From NCBI RefSeq assembly GCF_003584135.1, contig NZ_QXFI01000033.1, positions 1 to 64,000 of the forward strand: 64,000 bases of DNA, written 5' to 3'. The stretch's first letter is position 1; each line of letters begins with the position of its first letter. This stretch comes from Flagellimonas pelagia (GTDB lineage Bacteria; Bacteroidota; Bacteroidia; Flavobacteriales; Flavobacteriaceae). Positions 9,946 to 18,077 of this stretch are shown here, one piece after another. A program made the translations under genes and the position numbers. The notes below the pieces were generated by a model. It did no database searches and had not been told where the DNA came from. It saw only the letters and a list, made by a program, of their open reading frames with translations.

Positions 9946-11631
9946 CTACTTGTTCTTGAACATCAAAAACTCCATGGGTTTTAGCTTTACCTTGATGAAA
10001 AGGCGGCCAGCTTCTTGATCTGTATTCTTTTCTATTCTGATTTTTTTCTTGTTACCATAGATGCAGTCCATAAGACTACCCTCTTTATTGATAGCGGTAT
10101 CGACCGCTATATATTCTTCTTTGGTATCCTTTGGGGAAGAATTATAGACGACAAGGATTTCGCCCTGATGCAGGATCCTTGAAAATGCCAATAGGCATTC
10201 CTTGCCATCGGGAAAATGAAAATCAACCCCGTTTTTTGAAATTTCCCTGAAATACATTCGACCGAACTTTAGAATGGACTCTTTCTGTCTTAAATGTGCC
10301 AAGACCGAAATTCGCTTGTATATCCATGAACCTTGGTTCAATACGTTGGTCTCCTTATCATCGGGATCGAACATTCCTTCCCTGATATACCGGTCATCCA
10401 TACCGTTACCCTCAAAACCTTGTTCGGTACCGTAATAAATACATGGGGCGCCAAGGGCACAAATAAGAAAGCCCATGCCCGCAACAATTTGCTCGGGAGC
10501 GGCATTATGGCCGAAGCGATGCTTAAAGTCCATCCCCACCTGGTCGTGGTCATCGATATAGGTCACCAGGAATTCCCCATATTCGCCCCTGCTCAAAGCA
10601 TTCTTTTGCAGTTCTGCATACCGCCGTATCAATCGGTTCGGGGATGAATTCCCCTTTATGACCTCTGCCAGAACACTGTGTAACGGATGATCTAAAATGG
10701 AATCTAGGCCGTAATATACATTCCGGTCCTTCGGCAGCATTTTGGGGCCTATATAGGGATTGCCCATCTCATCATTACCGATAATTTCGCCAAACAAAAA
10801 GAAGTTTCTTTTGCCCAAGGTGTAGGCATATTCCCTTATGTTGGAACAAAAACGGCTGATATCGCTACCCTTCATGTGTTTGACGGCATCCAATCGGAAA
10901 CCGTCCACATCCGTCTCGCGTATCCAATAACAGTGTATCTTGACCAATATATCCAGTAAACTTTCGCTGGCGGGAGAACCATCGTTCCTAAATGTTTTTA
11001 ACGTAAAGAAGTCGCCTTCCTGGGTCTCGGGATACGCATCGAAATTCCTGATTTGCCCTTTTCGGTTATACATTTCGGGGTCTGCCAGTTCGACTGGAAG
11101 CGGCCTGTCTTTCTCGCGCCAACCTCCTAGTGGAAAACGTTGTCCACCAGCATAGAAATAATCATAATCAAAAGGATAGGACCAATTATCCCCGGAATGG
11201 TGCAGAACGATATCCAAAAAGACCCTTATATCAAGCCCGTGTGCCTTGTCCACCAATTGTTCCAGTTCTTCCTTGGTGCCCCAGCGTTTGTCCACGTCCA
11301 TATAGTTCTGGATCGCATAGCCATGGTAGGATCCCGGGTTATTTTCAAACACGGGACTTAACCAGATAGCCGTACAGCCCAAATTTTTGATGTAATCGAT
11401 ATTGTCCATAATGCCTTTGAGGGTGCCCCCAAAAGGCTTTTGCAACTGGTCTTCGTTCCCGAAACCGGCATGCCTGAAGTCGAAATTCTTCGAATGTCGT
11501 TTATTGCTATCATGAAACCGGTCGACCATCATAAAATAAATGATCTCCTCCCGCCATTCCCTGTGACAGTTTACCCAGTACGCCTTGCCCGGTTTCGGGG
11601 AAAGATCTATTTTGCTAATTGATTTTATCAT
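9946..11631 (-). CDS. Alpha-amylase family glycoside hydrolase (GH13)
   Basis: A 561-residue GH13 enzyme without a signal peptide, so probably cytosolic and acting on glycogen or maltodextrins. Conserved regions are YFMMVDRFHD (33-41), FLDIVLHHSG (138-147, region I), GFRLDAVKH (244-252, nucleophile D248, region II), FLFGEI with acid/base E282 (region III) and YIDDHD with D363 (region IV). A short beta-sandwich domain follows at the C-terminus. The fine specificity (alpha-amylase, neopullulanase or cyclomaltodextrinase-like) is unresolved. Its neighbours, the phosphorylase and the downstream kinases, indicate a role in supplying linear glucans for phosphorolysis. Confidence 0.88.
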   Translation of the reverse strand: MIKSISKIDLSPKPGKAYWVNCHREWREEIIYFMMVDRFHDSNKRHSKNFDFRHAGFGNEDQLQKPFGGTLKGIMDNIDYIKNLGCTAIWLSPVFENNPGSYHGYAIQNYMDVDKRWGTKEELEQLVDKAHGLDIRVFLDIVLHHSGDNWSYPFDYDYFYAGGQRFPLGGWREKDRPLPVELADPEMYNRKGQIRNFDAYPETQEGDFFTLKTFRNDGSPASESLLDILVKIHCYWIRETDVDGFRLDAVKHMKGSDISRFCSNIREYAYTLGKRNFFLFGEIIGNDEMGNPYIGPKMLPKDRNVYYGLDSILDHPLHSVLAEVIKGNSSPNRLIRRYAELQKNALSRGEYGEFLVTYIDDHDQVGMDFKHRFGHNAAPEQIVAGMGFLICALGAPCIYYGTEQGFEGNGMDDRYIREGMFDPDDKETNVLNQGSWIYKRISVLAHLRQKESILKFGRMYFREISKNGVDFHFPDGKECLLAFSRILHQGEILVVYNSSPKDTKEEYIAVDTAINKEGSLMDCIYGNKKKIRIEKNTDQEAGRLFIKVKLKPMEFLMFKNK

Positions 11632-11650
11632 TATCCGTTTCTTTTAATAA

Positions 11651-13015
11651 TTAAACAGTTGAATATTCCGTAGTTGTTTTTACATCGCTCTCTTTGGTTC
11701 CCCCTGGCTTATTTCCATAAAACCTATCGAATACCATGCAGGCCGTTAGGTCTCCGGTAACGTTGATCGCAGAGCGGAACATCCCGAGCAAGCGCTCGAC
11801 CCCGATGATGATGATGATTCCTTCGGCGGGAATTCCTGCACTGGATAGTACAGAGGCCAAAATCACCACGCCACCACCCGGTATGGCCGGGGTTCCAATG
11901 GAAGCGGCGACTATGGTAACTACGACAACGATGACATTGAGAAGGCCCATTTCAAGGCCATAGGCCTGTGCTATGAACAAGGTCGTTATGGTCTGATAGA
12001 GGGCCGTCCCGTCCATATTCACGGTAGTCCCGATGGGGATTATGAAATTGCTGATGGAGGCATCCACCTTAAGTTCTTCCTCCGCTGTCTTTAGCGATAA
12101 GGGCATTACCGCGGCAGAGCTTGTTGTTGAGAACGCCAAAAGCTGTACATCCGTGATCTTTCGCAAAAATTTAAAAGGGTTGCTCTGGCCAAGTATGCTG
12201 ACCAGCATGATGTAAATGCCGAGCAATATGAGCAATCCCATCAGTACCACGAGCACATAAAATCCCAGACCCGTTAAGGAGTTCAGGCCAACGCTCGACG
12301 TAAGCTGTGCCATTAGACCGAATACGGCGACCGGAACCAATAACATGGCCCATTTGACCACCGTCATACAGATTTCCTGTATGGCCCCTAAGAGCAATTT
12401 TACAGGTTTGAGCAGGTCGTCGGTCAGCGACAATACGGCGACCCCTATGATAATGGTAAAAATGACGATGCTCAACATTTCGCCACTTACCATGGAGGCC
12501 AATGGGTTTTCGGGCAGTAAATTGGTTATGGCATTCGGAATATCGTTTATTCCAAAGGATAGTTCCGAACTTTTGGCAGCGTCGGCCAATGCATTTGTAT
12601 GATCGACTTCCGCCTGTTGGTGCAGATATTTTCCGGGGGAAAAGATCAGTGCAAGTACGGTGCCTATGGTTACCGATATAATTGTTGTCGATATGAAATA
12701 TAAGAGTACGCCACCACCCAACCTTTTCAAGTTATCCTTATCGTTACTAGCGATACCTGTAATGATGGAAGCCACGATCAAGGGAATCATGATCATTTGC
12801 ACCAGTTTCAGGAAGAGCATACCCGGCAGGGCCAGCCAATTTCCTAGAACATCGGCTGTGCTTTTGGTGATCCAACCGTTTTGGGGGCTTAACAACAGGC
12901 CGACCCCGACACCGAGGAACAAGGCAATTATAACCTTGAGCCACAGCCTATTTTCTACCAGTTTACGCAGGTAGTGGTTTAGGGATTTTAATGACTTTAT
13001 TTCCGTATCGAGCAT
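11651..13015 (-). CDS. Dicarboxylate/amino acid:cation symporter (DAACS family)
   Basis: A 454-residue GltP/DctA-type transporter importing glutamate, aspartate or C4-dicarboxylates with Na+ or H+. Hydrophobic helices run throughout. The family signatures are present: the Ser-rich hairpin AFSTTSSAAVMP, then PIGTTVNMDGTAL, and GVERLLGMFRSAINVTGD near the C-terminus with the substrate-binding Asp and Asn/Arg region. I chose the ATG at 13015 (MLDTEIK). An upstream in-frame start at 13075 would add 20 polar residues that overlap the aldolase gene. Substrate cannot be fixed by eye. It lies 13 bp after the aldolase gene, probably co-transcribed. Confidence 0.9.
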   Translation of the reverse strand: MLDTEIKSLKSLNHYLRKLVENRLWLKVIIALFLGVGVGLLLSPQNGWITKSTADVLGNWLALPGMLFLKLVQMIMIPLIVASIITGIASNDKDNLKRLGGGVLLYFISTTIISVTIGTVLALIFSPGKYLHQQAEVDHTNALADAAKSSELSFGINDIPNAITNLLPENPLASMVSGEMLSIVIFTIIIGVAVLSLTDDLLKPVKLLLGAIQEICMTVVKWAMLLVPVAVFGLMAQLTSSVGLNSLTGLGFYVLVVLMGLLILLGIYIMLVSILGQSNPFKFLRKITDVQLLAFSTTSSAAVMPLSLKTAEEELKVDASISNFIIPIGTTVNMDGTALYQTITTLFIAQAYGLEMGLLNVIVVVVTIVAASIGTPAIPGGGVVILASVLSSAGIPAEGIIIIIGVERLLGMFRSAINVTGDLTACMVFDRFYGNKPGGTKESDVKTTTEYSTV

Positions 13016-13028
13016 GCTTATATCTGTA

Positions 13029-14090
13029 TTATGCCACTGTGATTCTTTTCTCAATGTAAACGCCCTGGACCGCATGTATCAATTCCACCCCTTCCTTAAA
13101 AGGCCTTTGAAAGGCCTTCCTTCCCAAAATAAGCCCGGACCCTCCAGCTCGTTTGTTTACGATAGCCGTTGTGATGGCCTCGGTCATATCGGACGCCCCT
13201 TTGGAACCCCCGCCAGAATTAATCAATCCAATTTTGCCCATAAAGCAATTGGCGACCTGTAAACGGCACAAATCGATGGGGTGTTCCGTTGTCAGGGTTT
13301 TGTACATGGCATCGTCATACTTCCCAAATTGAAGGTCTTTAAAGCCAAAATTTGTTGTGGGCAATTTTTGTTTGATGATGTCCGCCTGTATTGTTACTCC
13401 AAGGTGGTTCGCCTGCCCTGTTAGATCCGCGGCGGTGTGATAGTCCTGTTTATCCGTTTTGAAAGCATCGTTGCGGGTGTAGCACCACAAGATTGTGGCC
13501 ATACCGAGGCTATGGGCCTCGGCAAAGGCTTCCGCAATCTCTTTCAACTGTCGATTACTTTCCTTGGATCCAAAATAGATGGTCGCCCCAATAGCAACCG
13601 CGCCCATTTCCCAAGCTTCCTTGACTTTCCCAAAAAGGTTTTGGTCATAGGCATTGGGATAGGACAGGAGCTCATTGTGGTTGATCTTCACAATAAAGGG
13701 GATTTTATGGGCATATTTACGGGCATAGAGACCCAGCGCACCGAAGGTCGATGCCACCCCGTTACAACCCGCACCGATGGCCAGTTTTATAATGTTTTCC
13801 GGATCAAAATAATCGGGATTCTTATAAAAGGAAAAAGCGGCACTATGCTCAATCCCCTGGTCTACGGGAAGTATGCTTAAATACCCTGTATCCTTTAGAT
13901 TGCCATGCCCGTACAATTGGGCAAGGCTTCGAAGCGTTTGTGGGCTTCGATTACTATTGACAAAAACTTTGGAGACAAAATCAGCATCAGGCAATTGTAG
14001 TTCATCCTTGGTGATCTTTTCGCTTACGTGGTCCAGATAGAAGGAAGCTTTGTCCCCTAATTGTTCCACTATATTTTCGTATGTTTTCAT
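13029..14090 (-). CDS. fbaB: Class I fructose-bisphosphate aldolase, DhnA/FbaB type
   Basis: A 353-residue Schiff-base aldolase of the archaeal/bacterial DhnA type, splitting fructose 1,6-bisphosphate into DHAP and glyceraldehyde 3-phosphate. Motifs include [10 protein letters not shown], the [14 protein letters not shown] segment, [15 protein letters not shown] with the probable Schiff-base lysine, and [15 protein letters not shown] at the phosphate-binding end. I chose the start [10 protein letters not shown] near 14090. A TTG about 66 bp upstream is also open but adds an atypical N-terminus. The gene follows the archaeal-type GAPDH gene by about 100 bp. This aldolase class needs no metal and is separate from the usual class II enzyme. 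Confidence 0.92.
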   Translation of the reverse strand: MKTYENIVEQLGDKASFYLDHVSEKITKDELQLPDADFVSKVFVNSNRSPQTLRSLAQLYGHGNLKDTGYLSILPVDQGIEHSAAFSFYKNPDYFDPENIIKLAIGAGCNGVASTFGALGLYARKYAHKIPFIVKINHNELLSYPNAYDQNLFGKVKEAWEMGAVAIGATIYFGSKESNRQLKEIAEAFAEAHSLGMATILWCYTRNDAFKTDKQDYHTAADLTGQANHLGVTIQADIIKQKLPTTNFGFKDLQFGKYDDAMYKTLTTEHPIDLCRLQVANCFMGKIGLINSGGGSKGASDMTEAITTAIVNKRAGGSGLILGRKAFQRPFKEGVELIHAVQGVYIEKRITVA

Positions 14091-14189
14091 GTGTTTATTT
14101 TTTTGTTTTTCAACGGCCATATGTAACATCCATATAATCATTTCGTTGTGTGACAAAATTTTTGGTCATAGATGTTTCATTGTCCTTTT

Positions 14190-15212
14190 TTATCCGATTC
14201 CTAAACTTTCATTGGTCTTTTCGATGGATTTGTGCGCATCGGTCTCAATACCAGTAAGGGCCCGAATGGCGTCGATGGTCTCGGGGATTACGATCGCTTG
14301 ATTGTCCACCACGTAGGCATAAAAAAGTTCATCGCCCACAACCTTGAGCATATCTTCCCAAAGTGCCACCTCGTACATGTCGCCCCATGGTCTGCCCATG
14401 TCCAAAAACATTTCCTTGATCGTGTTGTTGGAGACCAAGCCTTGGTCATAGTGTATCAATTTGATACGGCTCGAAGTTTTAAAGGCGTTGAGCACTTCTT
14501 CTTTAGATGCTTCTTTCTTTAGCTTCACGTTCCAATAATGCATATGGCTCAGGGTTTCGGGCACTTTTACCGCCGAGGTGATCACATCCAAATCCGGGTC
14601 GACACTTTGCGCATCGGGCCCTTGATGACTTGGGATGTCCTTTTCGGGCACCATGGTGTTCATTATACCTCCTAAATGGCTTTCCCATGGGTCGGTAGCC
14701 CTTCTTAATAATGTTCCCCGTGCATAATCCAATAAATCTGCCCTTTTTAAAGCGGTCAATGTTCTCAAGATTGATGTGGTATTACAGGAAACCACCCTTG
14801 TAGCATCAAGATTTACAGCGGATTTGTAATTGTTTTCCGCACTAAAGGAATGTCCTGTGGTCTGGTGCTTTTCGCCACCTTGAACAATGAACTTAATACC
14901 TTGTTTTTTATAGACCTCTACGTTCTTTGCCGCTATATTCTTCGGAGTGCAATCGACCACGAGGTCCACTTTGTCCAAAAGGTCCTGCAAGTTGCCCTTT
15001 ACCGAAATGCCGGAAGCCTTCATTTGCTTTTCGGCATCGGTGGTGGCCGCATAGATATCATATTCCTTTCGCACGGCGTTCTGTATGCGCCAATCGTTGA
15101 TGACATCGCAAACCCCGATAAGGTCCATATCATCTTGTACGTTGATGGCATCGGCCACTCTTTTTCCGATGACGCCGTATCCTACTAATGCTACATTTTT
15201 CATTTTTTTCAT
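14190..15212 (-). CDS. gap: Type II (archaeal-type) glyceraldehyde-3-phosphate dehydrogenase
   Basis: A 340-residue enzyme matching the archaeal phosphorylating GAPDH family (EC 1.2.1.59), not bacterial GapA. Visible are the Rossmann motif VALVGYGVIGKRVADAI, DDMDLIGV, VVDCTPKNIAAKN, FIVQGGEKH, the catalytic RVVSCNTT (Cys143), the SHQGPD segment and the C-terminal SINKTN-like SIEKTNESLGIG. Archaeal members accept NAD+ or NADP+. The family start is best matched by the second Met (position 15203), so the first three residues are uncertain. It heads the aldolase-symporter-amylase-phosphorylase series and supplies the triose oxidation step of an accessory glycolysis. The coding style does not look foreign to its neighbours by eye. 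Confidence 0.92.
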   Translation of the reverse strand: MKKMKNVALVGYGVIGKRVADAINVQDDMDLIGVCDVINDWRIQNAVRKEYDIYAATTDAEKQMKASGISVKGNLQDLLDKVDLVVDCTPKNIAAKNVEVYKKQGIKFIVQGGEKHQTTGHSFSAENNYKSAVNLDATRVVSCNTTSILRTLTALKRADLLDYARGTLLRRATDPWESHLGGIMNTMVPEKDIPSHQGPDAQSVDPDLDVITSAVKVPETLSHMHYWNVKLKKEASKEEVLNAFKTSSRIKLIHYDQGLVSNNTIKEMFLDMGRPWGDMYEVALWEDMLKVVGDELFYAYVVDNQAIVIPETIDAIRALTGIETDAHKSIEKTNESLGIG

Positions 15213-15313
15213 TTTAATTAATAATTACACTTTTTTGTTTTACGCCTATTTAAAGCCATTATCCCAAAGAATCGCCTTTATCGCTTAATTTTGGCATAAG
15301 GGCCTGTTATACT

Positions 15314-16348
15314 TTATGCTATTGTTCTTATCACTTTTTTGCTGATGGATCTGGACCTTAAAAAATATTTGCCCGCCTCTACCAATAAAGGCCTGAATTT
15401 TCCGGCACCGATCAAGGTGTACAAGATTTTGTTGTGCCTATTTTGCAACTTGATCAATTCATCGATTTCTTTACTGTGATACCTATTGTCCAGGATCATT
15501 TTCCCTATTTCCCCACCGCTAACAAGGGCCTGGTAAATGCCTTCGCCCGTCAACCTTGAAGCAAACCCGCCGGCATCACCTGCCAGATATATATTCCCTT
15601 CAAACCGATACCCTTTAAAATCCCCGTTTATTGGGAATGCCTCATATTTTCCGTCGCTTACGTCGATATGGTGTGTTTTGAGCCAAGCGGAAAAATTTTT
15701 TGTCAACCGTTTGGATGAAATTACTTTTGGGTTGCCCATACAACCGACCGATACAGAATTGTTGTGCGGAAAAATCCAGGCGTACCAGGCCGAAAACGAT
15801 TGGGAATCAAAATAAACTTCCAGATCCTGATATTTGGTTTCGTTAATAATATACTGCATGGCGATTTCCGCCTTCCCTGAAGGCAATTTTAGGTACCTTC
15901 GTACCAACGAACTGGCCCCATCTGCCCCGACCAAATGGGCATAGCCTATTTTCCGGCCGTTCAGGACTACATATTCCTTTGTGATCCTTGAGACGGCACA
16001 GGCTGTCCTTACCTCGATATTGTCAAATTTCCCCAGTTGTTTCAATTGCCATTGCCCCAGTTCCTTGCGGTCTATGGTATAGGTAAAGTCCTCGTCATCT
16101 TTCAGATAGAACAGTTTGTTTTTGTGGTTCAGGTGGATTTTGTTGAAATTATATTCTATCAATTCGTCGGGAAGGTTCAAATTTTCTATGCTTTTGCCCG
16201 TTAAACCGCCCGCACAGACTTTGGGACCGACCACGTCGTTTCTTTCGGCAACCAATACCCTCAATGGGGTACCGCCGAGCTGTTTGGCACAATTCAGGCC
16301 TGCGGGCCCCGCCCCAACGATGATCACATCATATTTTTCCATATCCAT
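15314..16348 (-). CDS. Geranylgeranyl reductase-like FAD-dependent oxidoreductase
   Basis: A 344-residue flavoprotein with the N-terminal dinucleotide motif DVIIVGAGPAGLNCAKQL, then GPKVCAGGLT, the typical loop of the geranylgeranyl reductase/digeranylgeranylglycerophospholipid reductase family, and the second FAD motif YLAGDAGGFASRLTGEGIYQA. Family members reduce isoprenoid double bonds; related ones act on other lipids. The start at 16348 (MDMEKYD) was preferred over a GTG at 16363; MEKYD at 16342 is equally possible. It lies near a cyclopropane fatty acid synthase and a lycopene-cyclase-like gene, which suggests lipid or isoprenoid modification, but the substrate is unknown. Confidence 0.75.
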   Translation of the reverse strand: MDMEKYDVIIVGAGPAGLNCAKQLGGTPLRVLVAERNDVVGPKVCAGGLTGKSIENLNLPDELIEYNFNKIHLNHKNKLFYLKDDEDFTYTIDRKELGQWQLKQLGKFDNIEVRTACAVSRITKEYVVLNGRKIGYAHLVGADGASSLVRRYLKLPSGKAEIAMQYIINETKYQDLEVYFDSQSFSAWYAWIFPHNNSVSVGCMGNPKVISSKRLTKNFSAWLKTHHIDVSDGKYEAFPINGDFKGYRFEGNIYLAGDAGGFASRLTGEGIYQALVSGGEIGKMILDNRYHSKEIDELIKLQNRHNKILYTLIGAGKFRPLLVEAGKYFLRSRSISKKVIRTIA

Positions 16349-16399
16349 ATCCACTTTATTCACTTATCTGAATTTCATATTGGATTTTGATCAGCCACA

Positions 16400-16645
16400 T
16401 CAGGAACCGCCAGATTTTTTTGGTTCGTTATCCGTGACGTTCCCGGCAACCCTATAGTTTCCCACTTTTGCCAAAGCGGACTGCAATTGTGCATTGCTTA
16501 TTTCATGGTCCGTTTGTATATCCGCCTGTGGCGGGACCAGACTTACCGTTGCCGTTTTTACCCCTGCTACCTGCTTCAGGGCTTTTTCAACGGTTTGGGT
16601 GCACCCTCCGCAAGTCATTCCTTTAATTGCTACTTGTTGTTGCAT
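16400..16645 (-). CDS. Heavy-metal-associated (HMA) domain protein, CopZ-like
   Basis: An 81-residue single HMA domain with the metal motif GMTCGGC at residues 9-15, followed by the beta-alpha-beta-beta-alpha-beta pattern expected of a ferredoxin-like Cu(I) chaperone, and a polar tail ending KKSGGS. It lacks a signal peptide, so it probably works in the cytosol, passing copper to a P-type ATPase or regulator. No such ATPase is in the window. The gene is 51 bp upstream of the geranylgeranyl-reductase-like gene in transcription order and about 90 bp after the cfa stop. It is one of three stand-alone HMA proteins here. Confidence 0.85.
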   Translation of the reverse strand: MQQQVAIKGMTCGGCTQTVEKALKQVAGVKTATVSLVPPQADIQTDHEISNAQLQSALAKVGNYRVAGNVTDNEPKKSGGS

Positions 16646-16736
16646 AATCTTGACTTTTTAAATATTAATAATTCATTTTCTTGTTTTCATTTTGGTGTTC
16701 TTTATGTATTAGGATGTAAAGCCCAAATAACATCCA

Positions 16737-17960
16737 CTATCGATTTCCAAATTTGTTACCGGGCATATCATATATATACTGCCGTGTTAAGGGCAATTGG
16801 TTATTGGCCCCTTTTGATAATAGTATTTGATGGACATCTATCTTGGCACAATGGAATGCCGAGGCGCAGGCGTTAAGGTAGAGCCGCCACATTCGTATAA
16901 ACTTGGTGTCGAACATGGTCTCGATTTTATCCATGTTGCCCTCAAAGCGTTCTGCCCAATGCATAAGCGTTTTCATATAGTGTAGCCTTAAACTTTCTAT
17001 ATCAATGGTATGGAACCCCAGATCTGCGGCTAGGTACAGTTCTTCCCTCAACGATGGTATGTACCCGCCCGGAAAGATGTACTTTGCAATAAACCCATTA
17101 ACTTCCGTTTCCAACATATTCGTAATATTGTGCAATAAAAACAGGCCGGTTTCGTGCAGTACGGCGTTCACGTTTTTTAAATAGAGGGGCAAATTGGCCT
17201 TCCCTACGTGTTCGGCCATACCCACACTGACCACACGGTCGAACTTGAGGCCGGTTTTTTCCAGATCCCTATAGTCCATTAATTTTACGGCCACCAGGAC
17301 CTGCAGGCCTTCGTCCTTGATCCGTTCTTGGGCTTTTTTTAGCTGCTCTTTGCTTAGCGTAATGCCCAGCACCCTTACTCTGTATTTCTTTGCAGCTTCG
17401 ATGGCCAGGAATCCCCAACCACAGCCAATGTCCAATAAGGTTTGCCCTTCCCTAAGGTTGAGCTTTTTCAGTATATGGTGTATCTTGTTCATTTGCGCAT
17501 CGTACAAGTTGTCCGATCCCGTTTTAAAATAGGCACAGGAATAGCTCATGGTCGGGTCCAGCCATAGTGCATAAAAATCGTTGCCTATATCATAATGATG
17601 GGCAATGTCGCGTTCCGATTTCCTTTTTCCAGCAGGGCTGCATTTCCCCAACATGCCCAATAATTTGCTTTCGTTCAAGAAGCTCTTATTACGGCGCATG
17701 ATACTTTCCACGATTTCCTGTAGATTGCCTACCAGCTCGATATCACCGGTCATATAGGCTTCGCCCAAGGCGGTGCTGGGGTCGGCAAACAATTCTTTCT
17801 TGCCGGGAAAGTTATGGATGATGATTTTGAATTTGGATTCCCCTTCCCCGATCTCATGGGTTTCCCCATCCCAGAACACAAGCGTGAATGTTTGGTCGCT
17901 TATGTTTTTCAAAAAGGTTTTTATAAGTACCTTGTCTATTGTTTTGGTCAGTGTCGTCAT
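16737..17960 (-). CDS. cfa: Cyclopropane-fatty-acyl-phospholipid synthase family methyltransferase
   Basis: A 407-residue SAM-dependent methyltransferase that adds a methylene bridge to unsaturated acyl chains of membrane phospholipids. Motifs are IAHHYDIGNDFYALWLDPTMSYSCAYF and the SAM-binding LLDIGCGWGFLAIEAA, with GITLSKEQLKKAQ following. The start ATG is MTTLTKTIDK at 17960. Length is normal. CFA synthesis commonly rises in stationary phase or acid stress, which fits the neighbouring universal stress and NhaA genes. The start lies about 20 bp from a dispersed repeat that separates it from nhaA. Confidence 0.92.
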   Translation of the reverse strand: MTTLTKTIDKVLIKTFLKNISDQTFTLVFWDGETHEIGEGESKFKIIIHNFPGKKELFADPSTALGEAYMTGDIELVGNLQEIVESIMRRNKSFLNESKLLGMLGKCSPAGKRKSERDIAHHYDIGNDFYALWLDPTMSYSCAYFKTGSDNLYDAQMNKIHHILKKLNLREGQTLLDIGCGWGFLAIEAAKKYRVRVLGITLSKEQLKKAQERIKDEGLQVLVAVKLMDYRDLEKTGLKFDRVVSVGMAEHVGKANLPLYLKNVNAVLHETGLFLLHNITNMLETEVNGFIAKYIFPGGYIPSLREELYLAADLGFHTIDIESLRLHYMKTLMHWAERFEGNMDKIETMFDTKFIRMWRLYLNACASAFHCAKIDVHQILLSKGANNQLPLTRQYIYDMPGNKFGNR

Positions 17961-17981
17961 ATTTTTTGCCTATTTACTCGA

Positions 17982-18077
17982 TAATCGAGATTTAAATGCT
18001 CCGAGGCTTGCCTCGATATGTTAAGTCGTTTCCTTACGAATGCCTCGTGGGCTTGCCCCGAGGTTGTTTACTTTTAG
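17982..18077. repeat. Dispersed repeat, copy 1 (about 95 bp)
   Basis: The segment begins TAATCGAGATTTAAATGCT and continues through GAATGCCTCGTGGG and GCCCCGAGGTT to CTTTTAG. A diverged copy in the same orientation occurs at 62720-62817, starting with the identical 19 bases. On the minus strand the repeat encodes the last residues of NhaA. A small symmetric element, CTCGATaATCGAG, lies at its left edge. I do not recognise an established name; it looks like a non-autonomous repeat that occurs widely in related genomes. Confidence 0.7.
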
